A stretch of 64,000 nt of DNA from Corticibacter populi (GCF_004217315.1 NZ_SGWR01000001.1:930001-994000), one strand, 5' to 3'. Positions 8,743-20,620 are shown, counted from the first letter of the stretch. Translations and numbers: made by a program. Notes: a model not told the origin generated them from the letters alone.

Positions 8743-10893
8743 GTGAAAAACGCCCGCCCGCGCGACCGCCTGCAGCACGCTCTGCACCTTCTGCCGCATG
8801 CCAGCCTGCTCTGGCTGGCTGCCTTGCTGGCCGTGGCACTGGCATTGAGCGCGGCCATCACGCTGCTGGCGATCCAGAGCACCGATGCGTCGCAGGCACA
8901 GCGGTGGCAGCAACGGCAGCAGGCCCAGCTGCAGGGCATGGCCACCATGCTGGGCCGGCACCTGGAGCGGCAGTTGAGGCTTCTGCAGGCATTCAGCCAA
9001 TCGCTGGATGCGGACGCGCTGGACGACCCGCTCGCCCTCAAAAGCTGGGCACACCAGACCGCGCGGCCGGCCAGCCATCTCTTCGACGCGCTGTGGATCA
9101 GCCCGAGACCGGGCAGCACCCACGCATCTGCGGCCCTGCTGTTGCAACATGGCAAAAGCCTGCAGGACGTGACCCTTCCAGCCGCCATGGCCAGGCCAGT
9201 GGCACTGGCACTCGCGTCCGGCCAGGCGCTGATGACCGACATCGTGACGGCCGACGCCGACGCTCCCCTCATCCTGATGGTCAGCCCGGTGCTGGACGGC
9301 GAAGGCCTGCCCCGCGGCGTTCTTGCCGCCCGCTTCAACCCCGCTGCGCTGGGTCTTTCCCCCGGTGAAGGTTCGTTCCCGCCGTTGTTGCCCCAATTGC
9401 CGCTGGCATCACAGCGATTCATGGTGCTGAGCCGCAACGGTGCCGTCCTGGCACAGAACGCAGGACCTCGCATTGAGGGGTCGGGCCAGCCCATGCTGCA
9501 GGCAGAGGCGGCCGTCAGCCAGACCGGCAGCGTGGCGGACATTCCGGGCAGCCCGTGGCGACTCGCCGTCGAACCACCCCAAAACCCTGGGGAGTTGACG
9601 GACGAAGCCAGCGCCGTATCTCGCCGGCAGTGGCTGATCGGCGGGTTTGCCCTGGCGGCCATACTGCTTGGCACGATTCTGCTGTGGTGGCTGTGGCCGC
9701 TGTCCCGCATGCTGCACCGGCAAGCCAACGCCGCGTCCAAAAACCAGACCGCCATCCCGGCCGCGGGCCGGACAGCCAGCTCTGCCATGCCCTCCCCGGC
9801 CCACCATCGCAGCAGGCCCTGGCAGGCACTGCACCAGTTGGCCGAACATCAGCGCTACTGGCAGCAATCTCAGGCCCAGTTGGCGCGCCTGCGGACCGCA
9901 CAGCAGCGCCAATGCCGCCAGTTCACGCAGTTGCTGGAGCAATCCGCGGCCTGCCTGGCCATCGTGCGCGCCGGCAACATCGAACACCTCAGTGCGGGCG
10001 GTGCCCAACTGCTCGGCCTCGCACGCGGACAGGGCCGGGGCCTGCCCGTGGCCATGCGGCTGGCACATCCGCACGCGTTCGACCGGCTGCGCAGCCAGAT
10101 GGAGGGCGCGCTGTGGCAGCGCGGCGTTTTCACAACTGCCGTGCTGGTGTGCCAGAACAATGGCGCGGCATTGCCGCTGCTGGCCGAGATTCGCCCACTG
10201 GAGCCGCATGGGCAGACGCTCCCGCAGGCGCGGCTGCTGGTGCATGCCGAACCGCTTGCGCCGGCCTACCGGCGACTGGCCGGCAGCGACGCGGCGCCGG
10301 CCCCGGATGCCGGCGCCATGCTACTGGACGAACTCAGCCTGTTTCCGGTGCTGGCGCGCTGGCAGGCGTTGATGGAAGCGCGCCTGACGGCCTGGTCGGC
10401 CACCGCGGCGCACGGGACTTCCGCAGAAGCGCCACAGCCAGCCGCGCCCGGCCACCTGCTGCACGTGGATGTTGACGGCTTCTCCATCCTCTGCCAGAGC
10501 GGCGGACAAGCGCTGGGCAACGAGGCGCTGCGCTGCCTCGCCAGCGTCCTGACCGATCTGCTGGCCTACCACCTGCCCGGCCAGGCACTGCCGGCCCGCA
10601 TTGCGCGCGACAGCTTCGTACTGGCCTGTTTTGACTGCGATGCCGAAGCGGCACACCGGCTCGCCCGGCACATTCAGGAAGAAGCCAGCCGCACGCAGGC
10701 CAGCTACCTGGGTCAGCCCATCGCATTGAGCGTGAGCATCGGCATCGCAGCCATGCCAACCCAGGCGGACGCACTGGCCGACAGCCTGCATGCGGCCGAC
10801 CTGGCCTGCTATGCGGCAACAAGCCGTGGCGGCAAGGGCATCAGCAAGGCATCAGCGGAACACCGGCAACGTTCGCCGCAAGGGCGACGCTGA
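8743..10893 (+). CDS. membrane sensor protein with degenerate GGDEF domain
   Basis: About 716 residues from GTG 8743. An N-terminal membrane segment (LLWLAALLAVALALSAAI) is followed by a ~250-residue extracytoplasmic region, a second membrane segment (FALAAILLGTILLWWLWPL), a linker with PAS-like features, and a C-terminal domain with GGDEF-family layout (LHVDVDGFSILCQ, a helix, then LSVSIGIA). The signature loop reads ARDSF where active diguanylate cyclases have GG(D/E)EF, so cyclase activity is unlikely and c-di-GMP or GTP sensing is an inference. An ATG at 8632 would add a proline-rich, non-conserved stretch spanning the 8701 hairpin, hence the later start. It stands alone after the TtuD-type gene. 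Confidence 0.65.
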   Translation: MKNARPRDRLQHALHLLPHASLLWLAALLAVALALSAAITLLAIQSTDASQAQRWQQRQQAQLQGMATMLGRHLERQLRLLQAFSQSLDADALDDPLALKSWAHQTARPASHLFDALWISPRPGSTHASAALLLQHGKSLQDVTLPAAMARPVALALASGQALMTDIVTADADAPLILMVSPVLDGEGLPRGVLAARFNPAALGLSPGEGSFPPLLPQLPLASQRFMVLSRNGAVLAQNAGPRIEGSGQPMLQAEAAVSQTGSVADIPGSPWRLAVEPPQNPGELTDEASAVSRRQWLIGGFALAAILLGTILLWWLWPLSRMLHRQANAASKNQTAIPAAGRTASSAMPSPAHHRSRPWQALHQLAEHQRYWQQSQAQLARLRTAQQRQCRQFTQLLEQSAACLAIVRAGNIEHLSAGGAQLLGLARGQGRGLPVAMRLAHPHAFDRLRSQMEGALWQRGVFTTAVLVCQNNGAALPLLAEIRPLEPHGQTLPQARLLVHAEPLAPAYRRLAGSDAAPAPDAGAMLLDELSLFPVLARWQALMEARLTAWSATAAHGTSAEAPQPAAPGHLLHVDVDGFSILCQSGGQALGNEALRCLASVLTDLLAYHLPGQALPARIARDSFVLACFDCDAEAAHRLARHIQEEASRTQASYLGQPIALSVSIGIAAMPTQADALADSLHAADLACYAATSRGGKGISKASAEHRQRSPQGRR

Positions 10894-10955
10894 AAACCGG
10901 CACGCGGCCCGGGGCGGGCCAGCCCATTTGCTCAAATGTTCAATTGTTCAATTGC

Positions 10956-11570
10956 TCACTTGACCAGTTCAAGCATGCGCTTGAATTCGGGCTGCTCGGC
11001 GCTGCGACACCACTCGAACGCCACCATCTCGGTCGTCACCAACTCGGCGCCGGCAGCGGCCAGACGATCGAACGCCGCATCGCGGTTGCGCTCGGTGCGC
11101 GAACTGCAGGCATCGGTGACCACCCAGACCTCCCATTCCTCCTCCGCCAGCAGGCCCAGTGCCGTCTGCAGCAGACACACATGGGCCTCGCAGCCGGCGA
11201 TCAGGATCTGCTCGCGCGCCGGCTGAGCCTGCTGGCGCGGCTTCTGCAGATGCCTGGGCAGGCTGCGGGCATTGCCTTGTGGTGCCTGTGCAGCCGGTTT
11301 GCGCAGCAGTTCCGACAGACCGGGCTCCTCGAAGGCACCGAAATGCATCTTGCCCACCGTCTGCTGGCACAAGGCCTTGAGCGCGGCATCGTTCTCGCCC
11401 AGCCTGGCAGGATTCTGCTCGGTGCCCCAGCAAGGCACCTTGAACAGCGCGGCCAGCTGTGCCAGCCGGCGGGCATTCTCCAGCACCCAGGCACCTTCGT
11501 GGATGACCGGCATCAGGCGTTCCTGGTAATCGACCAGCACGAGCTGGGACTGTTCGGCACTCAACAGCAT
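10956..11570 (-). CDS. isochorismatase-family cysteine hydrolase
   Basis: A 204-residue hydrolase of the YcaC/isochorismatase-like superfamily. The triad is visible: Asp in LVLVDYQE (residue 14), Lys in VGKMHFGAF and Cys in IAGCEAHVC. Unlike the operon isochorismatase at 2004, the nucleophile position is a real cysteine, so amide or ureide hydrolysis is more likely than isochorismate cleavage. A lower-complexity insert rich in Gln, Arg and Pro lies just before the IAGCEAH strand. ATG 11570 is preferred because GGAG precedes it by nine bases. It is divergent from the NlpC/P60 gene. Confidence 0.8.
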   Translation of the reverse strand: MLLSAEQSQLVLVDYQERLMPVIHEGAWVLENARRLAQLAALFKVPCWGTEQNPARLGENDAALKALCQQTVGKMHFGAFEEPGLSELLRKPAAQAPQGNARSLPRHLQKPRQQAQPAREQILIAGCEAHVCLLQTALGLLAEEEWEVWVVTDACSSRTERNRDAAFDRLAAAGAELVTTEMVAFEWCRSAEQPEFKRMLELVK

Positions 11571-11724
11571 AGGGAATGACTCCAAAACCTCATTGACAAC
11601 TGCGCGCATGGTAGCCGCAAATCCCTGGCAGGAACGGGACGTCAAGGTGATGGCGGCATGATCGGGACGAAATGGCTCGGGCAGCGCTTCTGCAGGCATC
11701 TGCAGACAGATTGGTTCTTAAGAA

Positions 11725-11753
11725 CTTTCAAATACACGTTTTTTTGCTATATT
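11725..11753 (+). promoter_or_regulatory. candidate extended -10 promoter for the NlpC/P60 gene
   Basis: TGC-TATATT (11745-11753) is an extended -10 element; a weak -35 (CTTTCA, 11725-11730) lies 17 bases upstream. It sits in the AT-rich part of the divergent region about 100 bases before the ATG at 11858. Confidence 0.38.
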
Positions 11754-11857
11754 CGGGGCTGGCGTGTTCGGCACAGCCGACATGGACGATAAAAATCAAC
11801 AATTTATCAGATACACCTCATCCTGATCTTTGTTTACAGACGGTCACCATCGCCGCC

Positions 11858-12535
11858 ATGAGACTCTTTTCGCTTATGGAAACGCCACCCGCTTCATCAC
11901 CAGCCCATCCCGCCGGTCCGCGTGCGCGCCACTGGGATATCCGGCTTGCCGGCGCATGCATTGCGCTGTGCCTGGTCCATGCCGGGGCCTGGGCCCAATC
12001 CGAACCGGCCGACCCGCTGGAACACTTTCTCGGCAATCTGAATCACGCCGATCCCTCCGTCCTGTATTCGCAGCCGCGCCTCACCTTCGCCAGGGAGATG
12101 GCGCTTCCAGCACCGGCCACGCCAACGGCGACAGTCGAAGAGCATGTGCGCACCTTGTCCGAGGTGGTGTTGACCGCCATGGGTTACCTGGACAAGCCCT
12201 ACCGCTATGGCGGCCACTCGATGAACGAGGGCTTCGACTGCAGCGGCTTCGTGGTTTCGCTGTTCCAGCGCGCCACTGGCCAGACACTGCCGCGCACCGC
12301 GGCCGAGCAGGCCCGCGCCACCCGCACCATCAACAAGCAGGAGCTGATTCCGGGCGATCTGGTGTTCTTCAATACCATGCGCCGGCAATACAGTCATGTC
12401 GGCATCTACGTCGGCGATGGCCGCTTCATCCACTCGCCGCGCGCGGGCTCGAAGATCCGCGTCGAGCGCATGGACACCAGCTACTGGCAAAAGCGGTTCA
12501 ATGGCGCGCGCCGCGTCGTCGCCGCCGAGGGCTGA
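11858..12535 (+). CDS. secreted NlpC/P60 (C40) peptidoglycan endopeptidase
   Basis: A 225-residue exported cell-wall peptidase. An N-terminal region with a hydrophobic stretch ending in AGAWAQS looks like a signal peptide. The catalytic domain occupies the last ~125 residues: GYLDKPYRYGG, nucleophile Cys in FDCSGFVVSLF, PGDLVFF, catalytic His in YSHVGIYVG, and the third polar residue in FIHSPRAGS. Such enzymes cut gamma-D-glutamyl-diaminopimelate bonds in stem peptides. ATG 11876 is an alternative start. A strong terminator follows at 12600. Confidence 0.85.
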   Translation: MRLFSLMETPPASSPAHPAGPRARHWDIRLAGACIALCLVHAGAWAQSEPADPLEHFLGNLNHADPSVLYSQPRLTFAREMALPAPATPTATVEEHVRTLSEVVLTAMGYLDKPYRYGGHSMNEGFDCSGFVVSLFQRATGQTLPRTAAEQARATRTINKQELIPGDLVFFNTMRRQYSHVGIYVGDGRFIHSPRAGSKIRVERMDTSYWQKRFNGARRVVAAEG

Positions 12536-12599
12536 AAAGCGCGCACCGCTACTAACGTCTGGCCGCAGAGCCGCGCCTGGCACACCTGACGGACACGTC

Positions 12600-12637
12600 A
12601 AAGGCCTTGCCAAGGCAACCCCGGCAAGGCCTTTTTT
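12600..12637 (+). terminator. intrinsic terminator after the NlpC/P60 gene
   Basis: A perfect 12-bp stem (AAAGGCCTTGCC with GGCAAGGCCTTT) ends in a run of six T on the + strand. It lies between the convergent NlpC/P60 and phaR genes and the paired A-run lets it work in both directions. Confidence 0.85.
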
Positions 12638-12666
12638 CCGGCTCGGCCGGCCGGCTCCAAACCTGT

Positions 12667-13233
12667 TCAGCCCTTGGGCTTGAGCCCGAAGAGCTGCATG
12701 AACTGCTCGGTCTGCTGGCGCACCTGATCCTGCATCTGCTCCTGCATTTTCGTGAGGGCCTGGCGGGACTGCTCGGTGTAGTTTTCCATCACGTTGGGCA
12801 AGACCGGATTGCCGAAGGCCGCGAACCGGCTCCAGATCTCGGGCGGCATCTGGCGGCTTTGCTCGGCCCATTGCGCCTGCATCTCAGCCATGGCCTGGAT
12901 GTTCTTCTCGATGTAGGCGCCCATGAAACCTTGCATGGTGTGGCCATAGAAGCGGATCAGGTTGGCCAGCACGGCCTCGGTGAAGATCGGCGTTCCGGCC
13001 GCCTCTTCTTCCAGGATGATCTGCAGCAGGATGCTGCGGGTCAGGTCCTCGCCGCTCTTGGCATCGACCACTACCACCGGCTCATGCTCCATGACGAGCT
13101 GTTTGACGTCTGCCAGCGTGATGTAGCAGGAATTGGCCAGGTCGTACAGACGCCGGTTCGGGTACTTCTTGATGACCCGCCCTTGCGGGGCGCCAGCATG
13201 GGCGGCGGTGTCGGCATTTTTACGAGTGGCCAT
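12667..13233 (-). CDS. phaR: polyhydroxyalkanoate synthesis repressor PhaR
   Basis: A 188-residue DNA-binding repressor that couples PHA granule content to phasin gene expression. The family N-terminal block is clear: RVIKKYPNRRLYDLANSCYI (about residues 19-38), followed by a DVKQLV helix and the VVVVDAKSGEDLTRSILLQI region; the C-terminal half is rich in Gln and Met and probably binds the granule. Length matches family members of about 185-195. No phaC/phaA/phaB genes are in the window. It runs convergent to the NlpC gene. Confidence 0.93.
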   Translation of the reverse strand: MATRKNADTAAHAGAPQGRVIKKYPNRRLYDLANSCYITLADVKQLVMEHEPVVVVDAKSGEDLTRSILLQIILEEEAAGTPIFTEAVLANLIRFYGHTMQGFMGAYIEKNIQAMAEMQAQWAEQSRQMPPEIWSRFAAFGNPVLPNVMENYTEQSRQALTKMQEQMQDQVRQQTEQFMQLFGLKPKG

Positions 13234-13339
13234 TCAGACAAGCTCCAGCGGATAGATCGGTATCGGACTCCAACGATTGTATCGGCCGCCATCCGCCTCG
13301 CAGGCAGGACAAACCCTCTTGCCCTGACCGATGCAAGAG

Positions 13340-13469
13340 CCTGTTCACGCTCTTTTCGAGCGACATGCAGGCGATCAGAATGCCGTGGGCAAGGCGCCCC
13401 CGTCGCCACCCAGACGGGCCGTCTGGGCAACGCCGGCAAAACGTGACTCTCGAAAAGAACGTGAACAGG
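13340..13469. repeat. 130-bp imperfect palindromic intergenic element
   Basis: Arms 13340-13360 and 13449-13469 are inverted copies of each other at 20 of 21 positions (CCTGTTCACG, one variable base, TCTTTTCGAG). Between them is a further hairpin, CCCAGAC-gggcc-GTCTGGG (13409-13427). The arm resembles single elements at 26935-26958 and 30296-30316. It lies between phaR and the DUF971 gene and looks like a small dispersed element rather than coding sequence. Confidence 0.6.
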
Positions 13470-13482
13470 TTCCAGGAATCGC

Positions 13483-13929
13483 TCAGCCGTGGCACGCGCC
13501 GCCGCCACAGCCGCAGCTTCCGGCGGTGGTGGTCATGGCCACGGCATCGTGATCGGCGGCGTCGCGGCTCGCGCCGGCTGCAGCGAGCCGTGCTTCGTAG
13601 TCGGCCCACCACTGTGTCTGGTTGCGGCCCATCTCATAGAGATAGTCCCAGCTGTAAATGCCGCTCTTGTGGCCATCGCTGAAATGCGGCTGAACCGCGT
13701 AATGCCCGACCGGCTCGACGGCCAGTATCTCGACCTGCCGCTTGCCGGTCTGCAGCACGCGCTGGCTCGGGTCATGCCCTTGCACCTCGGCGGAGGGGGA
13801 GTAGACGCGCAGCAATTCGAACGGCAGTATGAAGGTCTCGCCGGTCGAGAAGCGCACTTCCAGCGTGCGCGAGGTGCCGTGCACCGTCAGGGCCAGCGGC
13901 GTGGGGGTTTGCGGGGTCAGTCCAGCCAT
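13483..13929 (-). CDS. DUF971 (gamma-butyrobetaine hydroxylase-like N-terminal) protein
   Basis: A 148-residue protein of the DUF971 family, which shares a small fold with the N-terminal domain of gamma-butyrobetaine hydroxylase. Family landmarks are RTLEVRFSTGETFILPFELLRVYSPSAEVQG in pieces, the VEPVGHYAVQPHFSDGH segment and GIYSWDYLYEMGR. The C-terminal tail SCGCGGGACHG carries three cysteines and a histidine that could bind a metal. The ATG at 13929 is preceded by AAGGA. It follows the HIT gene by 16 bases and is probably co-transcribed with it. Function unknown. Confidence 0.82.
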   Translation of the reverse strand: MAGLTPQTPTPLALTVHGTSRTLEVRFSTGETFILPFELLRVYSPSAEVQGHDPSQRVLQTGKRQVEILAVEPVGHYAVQPHFSDGHKSGIYSWDYLYEMGRNQTQWWADYEARLAAAGASRDAADHDAVAMTTTAGSCGCGGGACHG

Positions 13930-13945
13930 GGGGAATCCTTGTGTG

Positions 13946-14479
13946 TCAGAGCCTGTTCGGTTGCGACCAGTCGATGCCCTGCAGGCGGCTGGTGATTTGC
14001 CGCTCCACCTCGGGCAGGCGCGCGTGCAGCCACTGCACGCGCTCGGGCGGCAGGTCCTGCGCCGGTGTGTGCGGCGGCGCCCAGACCGGCGCGGGGAAAT
14101 GGCCATCCCAGTCGAAACGGGCGACCACATGCCAGTGCATATGCGGCACCACGTTGCCGAGCGTGGCCAGATTGACCTTGCGCGGCTGCAGCACTTCGCG
14201 CAACGCCTGTTCGACCGCACCGACGGCGCGCATGCACAGCAGTTGCCGGGCCTCGTCGAGGTCCGTCCACTCGGCCACGTGCGCGTTCCAGACCACGCGG
14301 TAGAAAGCCTCCAGGCCCGGCTCCTGGGCATGGATGACGCGCAGCCATGTGTTGCGCCAGATTTCCCGCCCGCCAGGAGCCAGGCACAGCGGGCAGTCGG
14401 AGCGCACGGATGCGGGCGATGCAGACGATTGCGTCGATGGGACCGATTCAGCGGGGGGCAAGGATGATGGGGTCGGCAT
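13946..14479 (-). CDS. HIT-family nucleotide hydrolase/transferase
   Basis: A 177-residue histidine-triad protein. The signature HMHWHVVAR near residue 120 is the catalytic triad; an upstream DCPLC pair of cysteines near residue 27 resembles the metal site of some HIT proteins. A Ser/Pro-rich N-terminal extension of about 25 residues precedes the fold. ATG 14479 is chosen over the frame start at 14551 because the extra residues are not protein-like and GGAG lies upstream. The likely substrate is a nucleoside phosphoramidate or dinucleotide, which cannot be decided here. Confidence 0.82.
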   Translation of the reverse strand: MPTPSSLPPAESVPSTQSSASPASVRSDCPLCLAPGGREIWRNTWLRVIHAQEPGLEAFYRVVWNAHVAEWTDLDEARQLLCMRAVGAVEQALREVLQPRKVNLATLGNVVPHMHWHVVARFDWDGHFPAPVWAPPHTPAQDLPPERVQWLHARLPEVERQITSRLQGIDWSQPNRL

Positions 14480-14532
14480 ATGAAAAAGGGCTCCGCGGCC
14501 GCGCAGTGGGCAACCGCCAGCATGCATGATAA

Positions 14533-15744
<1,212 letters not shown>

Positions 15745-15801
15745 ATACCGGCCCTGGACATCGGGCCCGGCCACACCACGGTGCGGCCAAGATGCCCGCA
15801 C

Positions 15802-16407
15802 TCAACTCGCCAGCCAGCGGCGGTAGGCCTCGCGCGTGGCCGGAGTGACCGATTCCAGCACCTTCTGGTGGCCGACCTTGTGCCGGGCCTGCAGGCGCGC
15901 ATCGGCCACCAGGCGCGACTTGCAGAACCAGTGGCAGCTGTGCTGGAGCAGAAACAGCTCGGCGCTGAGGTGGAAGGCGCGCTCCTTGGCATCCCAGCCG
16001 GCGGTGTTCTCCACCGCGCCGCGGATGCCTTCGGCATGCAGTGCCAGCAGCGGCCGGAAATCGCGCGTGGCCGCGGGGAGCACGCGCTCGATCCATGGCA
16101 CGCAGATCAGCCAGCGGCTGATGCGGGTCTCGTCCGCATCCTCGCGGCCGATGGCCTCGGCCAGCCGCGCCACCTGCGCCGCCACGGCGCGCTCGGCGGC
16201 CGCAAAGGTCTCCCAGATCTGCTGCTGGCGCACCGGATCATCCTCATGCAGGGCGCGCAGATAGCCCTGTGTGAGCGTCTCCATGTGGCGCTCGACCTGC
16301 ATGCCGCTCAGGTGCCGGCCCAGAAAGGCGATGCGGCCAGCCTGGTAGCGCGCGCGCAGTGCCTGCCACGCCAGCCAGAGCACCAGCAATATGAACATCA
16401 GTTCCAT
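15802..16407 (-). CDS. membrane-anchored protein of unknown function
   Basis: A 201-residue protein that I do not recognise. The first ~16 residues (MELMFILLVLWLAWQA) form a single hydrophobic segment, followed by a basic RARYQAGR stretch, so it is probably anchored in the inner membrane with a cytoplasmic helical domain. The body is alpha-helical and rich in Arg, Ala and Glu; conserved-looking points are RWLICVPWIERVLP and QHSCHWFCKSRLV. It lies between tgt, to which it is convergent, and parE on the same strand. Confidence 0.6.
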   Translation of the reverse strand: MELMFILLVLWLAWQALRARYQAGRIAFLGRHLSGMQVERHMETLTQGYLRALHEDDPVRQQQIWETFAAAERAVAAQVARLAEAIGREDADETRISRWLICVPWIERVLPAATRDFRPLLALHAEGIRGAVENTAGWDAKERAFHLSAELFLLQHSCHWFCKSRLVADARLQARHKVGHQKVLESVTPATREAYRRWLAS

Positions 16408-16486
16408 GATTCACCTCGCGGCCGGCGCCACGCTCCTGCGATGGGCTGCGACGCTGCCGGTGCGGCGTGGCCAGGCGCGTCCGGAC

Positions 16487-18481
<1,995 letters not shown>

Positions 18482-18543
18482 GGCGGGCAATTGTAGAGGG
18501 GTTCGGTCGCGCCGCGCCCAGCCGGCGCCACTCCCTCCGGGCC

Positions 18544-19329
18544 TCAGCGAACCCAGGGCGAGCTTGCGCCCTGACCGCTTTGACCGCCCGGTGCGCTGTC
18601 CTGGCGGCGCGCCTGCACCTGGCGGGCATACCGGGCAATCTCGTCGGCCAGCCGGTCGCGGCCTGCTTGGCGGGCGAAATCCTCGGCGGACAGTCCCAAC
18701 TGGTTGCGCATCAGCGGATCGGCGCCGGCCTGCATCAGCAGGCGCGCCACCTCATTGCTGCCATAGTGCGTGGCCATCATCAGCGGCGTGGTGCGGTTGG
18801 GCGATTCGGCATCGATGAAGGCATGGCGCTCGAGCAGCAGCTCGGCAATCGCCCGCTGGTCATCGCTGTCCCCCGATGCGGCGTAGTGCAGCGGTGTCCA
18901 GCCGGGCTTGTTGACATGCGCGCCCTGGCGGATCAGCCGCCGCACGGCATCGAGATCGCCGCGGATGGCGGCGATCATCAGCGGACTCTCGTCCTGCCCG
19001 TTGCGGAATTCGACATCGGTGGCGGGCGAGGCCATCAGCGCGTCGAACACATCATCGCTGCCCAGTTGCAGCGCCAGCGTCATCGGGGTCTGGCCGGTCT
19101 CGGGATCACGCACGTTCACATCCACGCCTTGCTCGATGAGCCGCCGCGTCACGCGCGCATGATTGCGCTTGACCGAGGTGAACAACTCTTCCAGCCTGCC
19201 ATCGGCAGCCCGTTGCGCCAGCGCGGCCTGCCACGGCGCCGTGCCCAGCAGGCCCAGCGCCAGCAGCGCGCCCAGCAGGTCGCGGCGCGGCAGCGACCCG
19301 CCAGCCTGGCGTCGCTCGTCCTGGCTCAT
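18544..19329 (-). CDS. exported ankyrin-repeat protein
   Basis: A 261-residue protein with a probable signal peptide (SLPRRDLLGALLALGLLG, cleaved after AALA, about residue 38; the double Arg could make it Tat-dependent). Four to five ankyrin repeats follow, recognised by TPMTLALQLG, SPLMIAAIRGD, TPLHYAASG and TPLMMATHYGS with loops such as GADPLMRNQLG. The C-terminus is a Gln/Gly-rich tail. Ankyrin repeats mediate protein binding; the partner is unknown. Its start codon overlaps the tatD stop by four bases (ATGA), so it is the last gene of the mltG-to-tatD block. Confidence 0.83.
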   Translation of the reverse strand: MSQDERRQAGGSLPRRDLLGALLALGLLGTAPWQAALAQRAADGRLEELFTSVKRNHARVTRRLIEQGVDVNVRDPETGQTPMTLALQLGSDDVFDALMASPATDVEFRNGQDESPLMIAAIRGDLDAVRRLIRQGAHVNKPGWTPLHYAASGDSDDQRAIAELLLERHAFIDAESPNRTTPLMMATHYGSNEVARLLMQAGADPLMRNQLGLSAEDFARQAGRDRLADEIARYARQVQARRQDSAPGGQSGQGASSPWVR

Positions 19330-20132
19330 GCGCGAACTCCCTTGAACAAGTTGTCGAAATTGCGGCTGGTGGCCGCGCCCACCTCGGCCACATCAATGCC
19401 ACGCAGTTCGGCGATGTGCTCGGCCACGTGCGCCACGTAGGACGGATTGTTGGTCTTGCCGCGATAAGGCACGGGCGCCAGGTAGGGGCTGTCGGTCTCG
19501 ATCAGCATGCGATCGAGCGGCACGAACTGCGCGACCTGCTTGAGCGCGCGGGCATTCTTGAAGGTGACGATACCCGAAAACGAGATGTAATAACCCATCT
19601 CCAGTACCTGGCGGGCCACGGCCTCGTCCTCGACGAAGCAGTGGAACACGCCGCCGGCGCGGTTGCCAGGGCCGTTCTCGCCCTCCTCGCGCAGAATCTC
19701 CAGCGTGGCCTCGGCCGAATCGCGCGTGTGGATCACCAGCGGCTTGCCCAGCTCGCGCGCCGCGCGGATGTGGATGCGAAAGCGCTCGCGTTGCCATTCC
19801 ATGTCGGCGATGCTGCGGCCGCCCTTGCGGCCGGCCATGTCGTAGTAGTCCAGCCCGGTCTCGCCAATGCCCACGACCTTCTCGCGCCTGCCAAGCTCCA
19901 GCAGGATGGCGAGATCGGCCTCGCGCACGCCCTCGTTGTCGGGGTGCACGCCCACCGTGCACCAGAAGTTGTCGTACTGCAGCGCCAGGCCGTGGACGGT
20001 GTCGAACTCCTCGAGCGTGGTGCTGATGCACAGCGCGCGGTCGACCCGGGCAGCCTGCATAGCTGCGCGGATCGGCTCGACCTCGCCGAGCAGTTCGGGA
20101 AAGTTCAGGTGGCAATGTGAATCGGTGAACAT
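19326..20132 (-). CDS. tatD: TatD-family metal-dependent hydrolase (deoxyribonuclease)
   Basis: A 268-residue TIM-barrel hydrolase of the TatD/YcfH family. The metal site is clear: DSHCHLNF at the N-terminus, GIGETGLDYYD, VIHTRDS, FHCF and ETDSPYLAP. TatD proteins are Mg-dependent 3'-5' exonucleases or related hydrolases; YcfH-type members typically lie next to holB and tmk, as here. The ATG at 20132 gives the usual MFTDSHCH start; the longer frame from 20180 is not conserved. It is coupled to the ankyrin gene. Confidence 0.9.
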   Translation of the reverse strand: MFTDSHCHLNFPELLGEVEPIRAAMQAARVDRALCISTTLEEFDTVHGLALQYDNFWCTVGVHPDNEGVREADLAILLELGRREKVVGIGETGLDYYDMAGRKGGRSIADMEWQRERFRIHIRAARELGKPLVIHTRDSAEATLEILREEGENGPGNRAGGVFHCFVEDEAVARQVLEMGYYISFSGIVTFKNARALKQVAQFVPLDRMLIETDSPYLAPVPYRGKTNNPSYVAHVAEHIAELRGIDVAEVGAATSRNFDNLFKGVRA

Positions 20133-20213
20133 GGCAAAAACGAATTCAGGCCGGTGCCGGATATGCCCGGAACCGGCCATGCAGGCATCGGGCCGCCCTC
20201 AGAACCTGTTGAC

Positions 20214-20238
20214 GGCGGCGGCACTGGCAGCCGCCGCC
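20214..20238. other. GC-rich stem-loop between pilZ and tatD
   Basis: GGCGGCGGC-actggca-GCCGCCGCC is a perfect 9-bp stem in the gap after the pilZ stop codon. It lacks a T-run, so partial termination or mRNA protection within the operon is more likely than full termination. Confidence 0.4.
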
Positions 20239-20251
20239 TCGGGGCGCCACT

Positions 20252-20620
20252 TTATACCGTGTGGGTGGCACGCTCGGAATTGAGCGAGGAACCGAGGCGG
20301 TTCTCGATCTTGGTACGCAGTTCGGAGGACTTCTCGTCGGCCGGAAATCGCACGCCCACGCCCTGCGTGCGGCCGGCCGCACCGGCCGGGGTGATCCAGG
20401 CCACGGTGCCGGCAATCGCATACTTTTTCGGATCGTCGGGCAGGCTGAGCATGACGAAGACGCTGTCGCCCATGCGGTACTCGCGCTCGGTCGGCACGAA
20501 GATGCCGCCTTCCTTGAACAGCGGAATATAGGACGCGTACAGCGCGGCCTTTTCCTTGATGTTGAGCTGGATGACGCTGGGGCGCGCCGCGCGGGCAGAG
20601 TCTTCGACGGGGATGTTCAT
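20252..20620 (-). CDS. pilZ: PilZ-domain protein, type IV pilus type
   Basis: A 122-residue single-domain PilZ protein. The first two-thirds form the barrel: SVIQLNIKEKAALYASYIPLF, GGIFVPTEREYRMGDSVFVMLSLPDD and GTVAWITPAG can be recognised. The RxxxR c-di-GMP-binding motif is not evident near the N-terminus, as in the pilus-assembly PilZ of pseudomonads. It lies between holB and tatD, its usual place. ATG 20620 is used; ATG 20635 would add five residues. Confidence 0.85.
   Translation of the reverse strand: MNIPVEDSARAARPSVIQLNIKEKAALYASYIPLFKEGGIFVPTEREYRMGDSVFVMLSLPDDPKKYAIAGTVAWITPAGAAGRTQGVGVRFPADEKSSELRTKIENRLGSSLNSERATHTV

Noticed and set aside
13946-13964. CCTGTTCGG word after the HIT gene as another copy of the dispersed element
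   Set aside because: It is part of the HIT coding sequence (the final residues) and lacks the hairpin.
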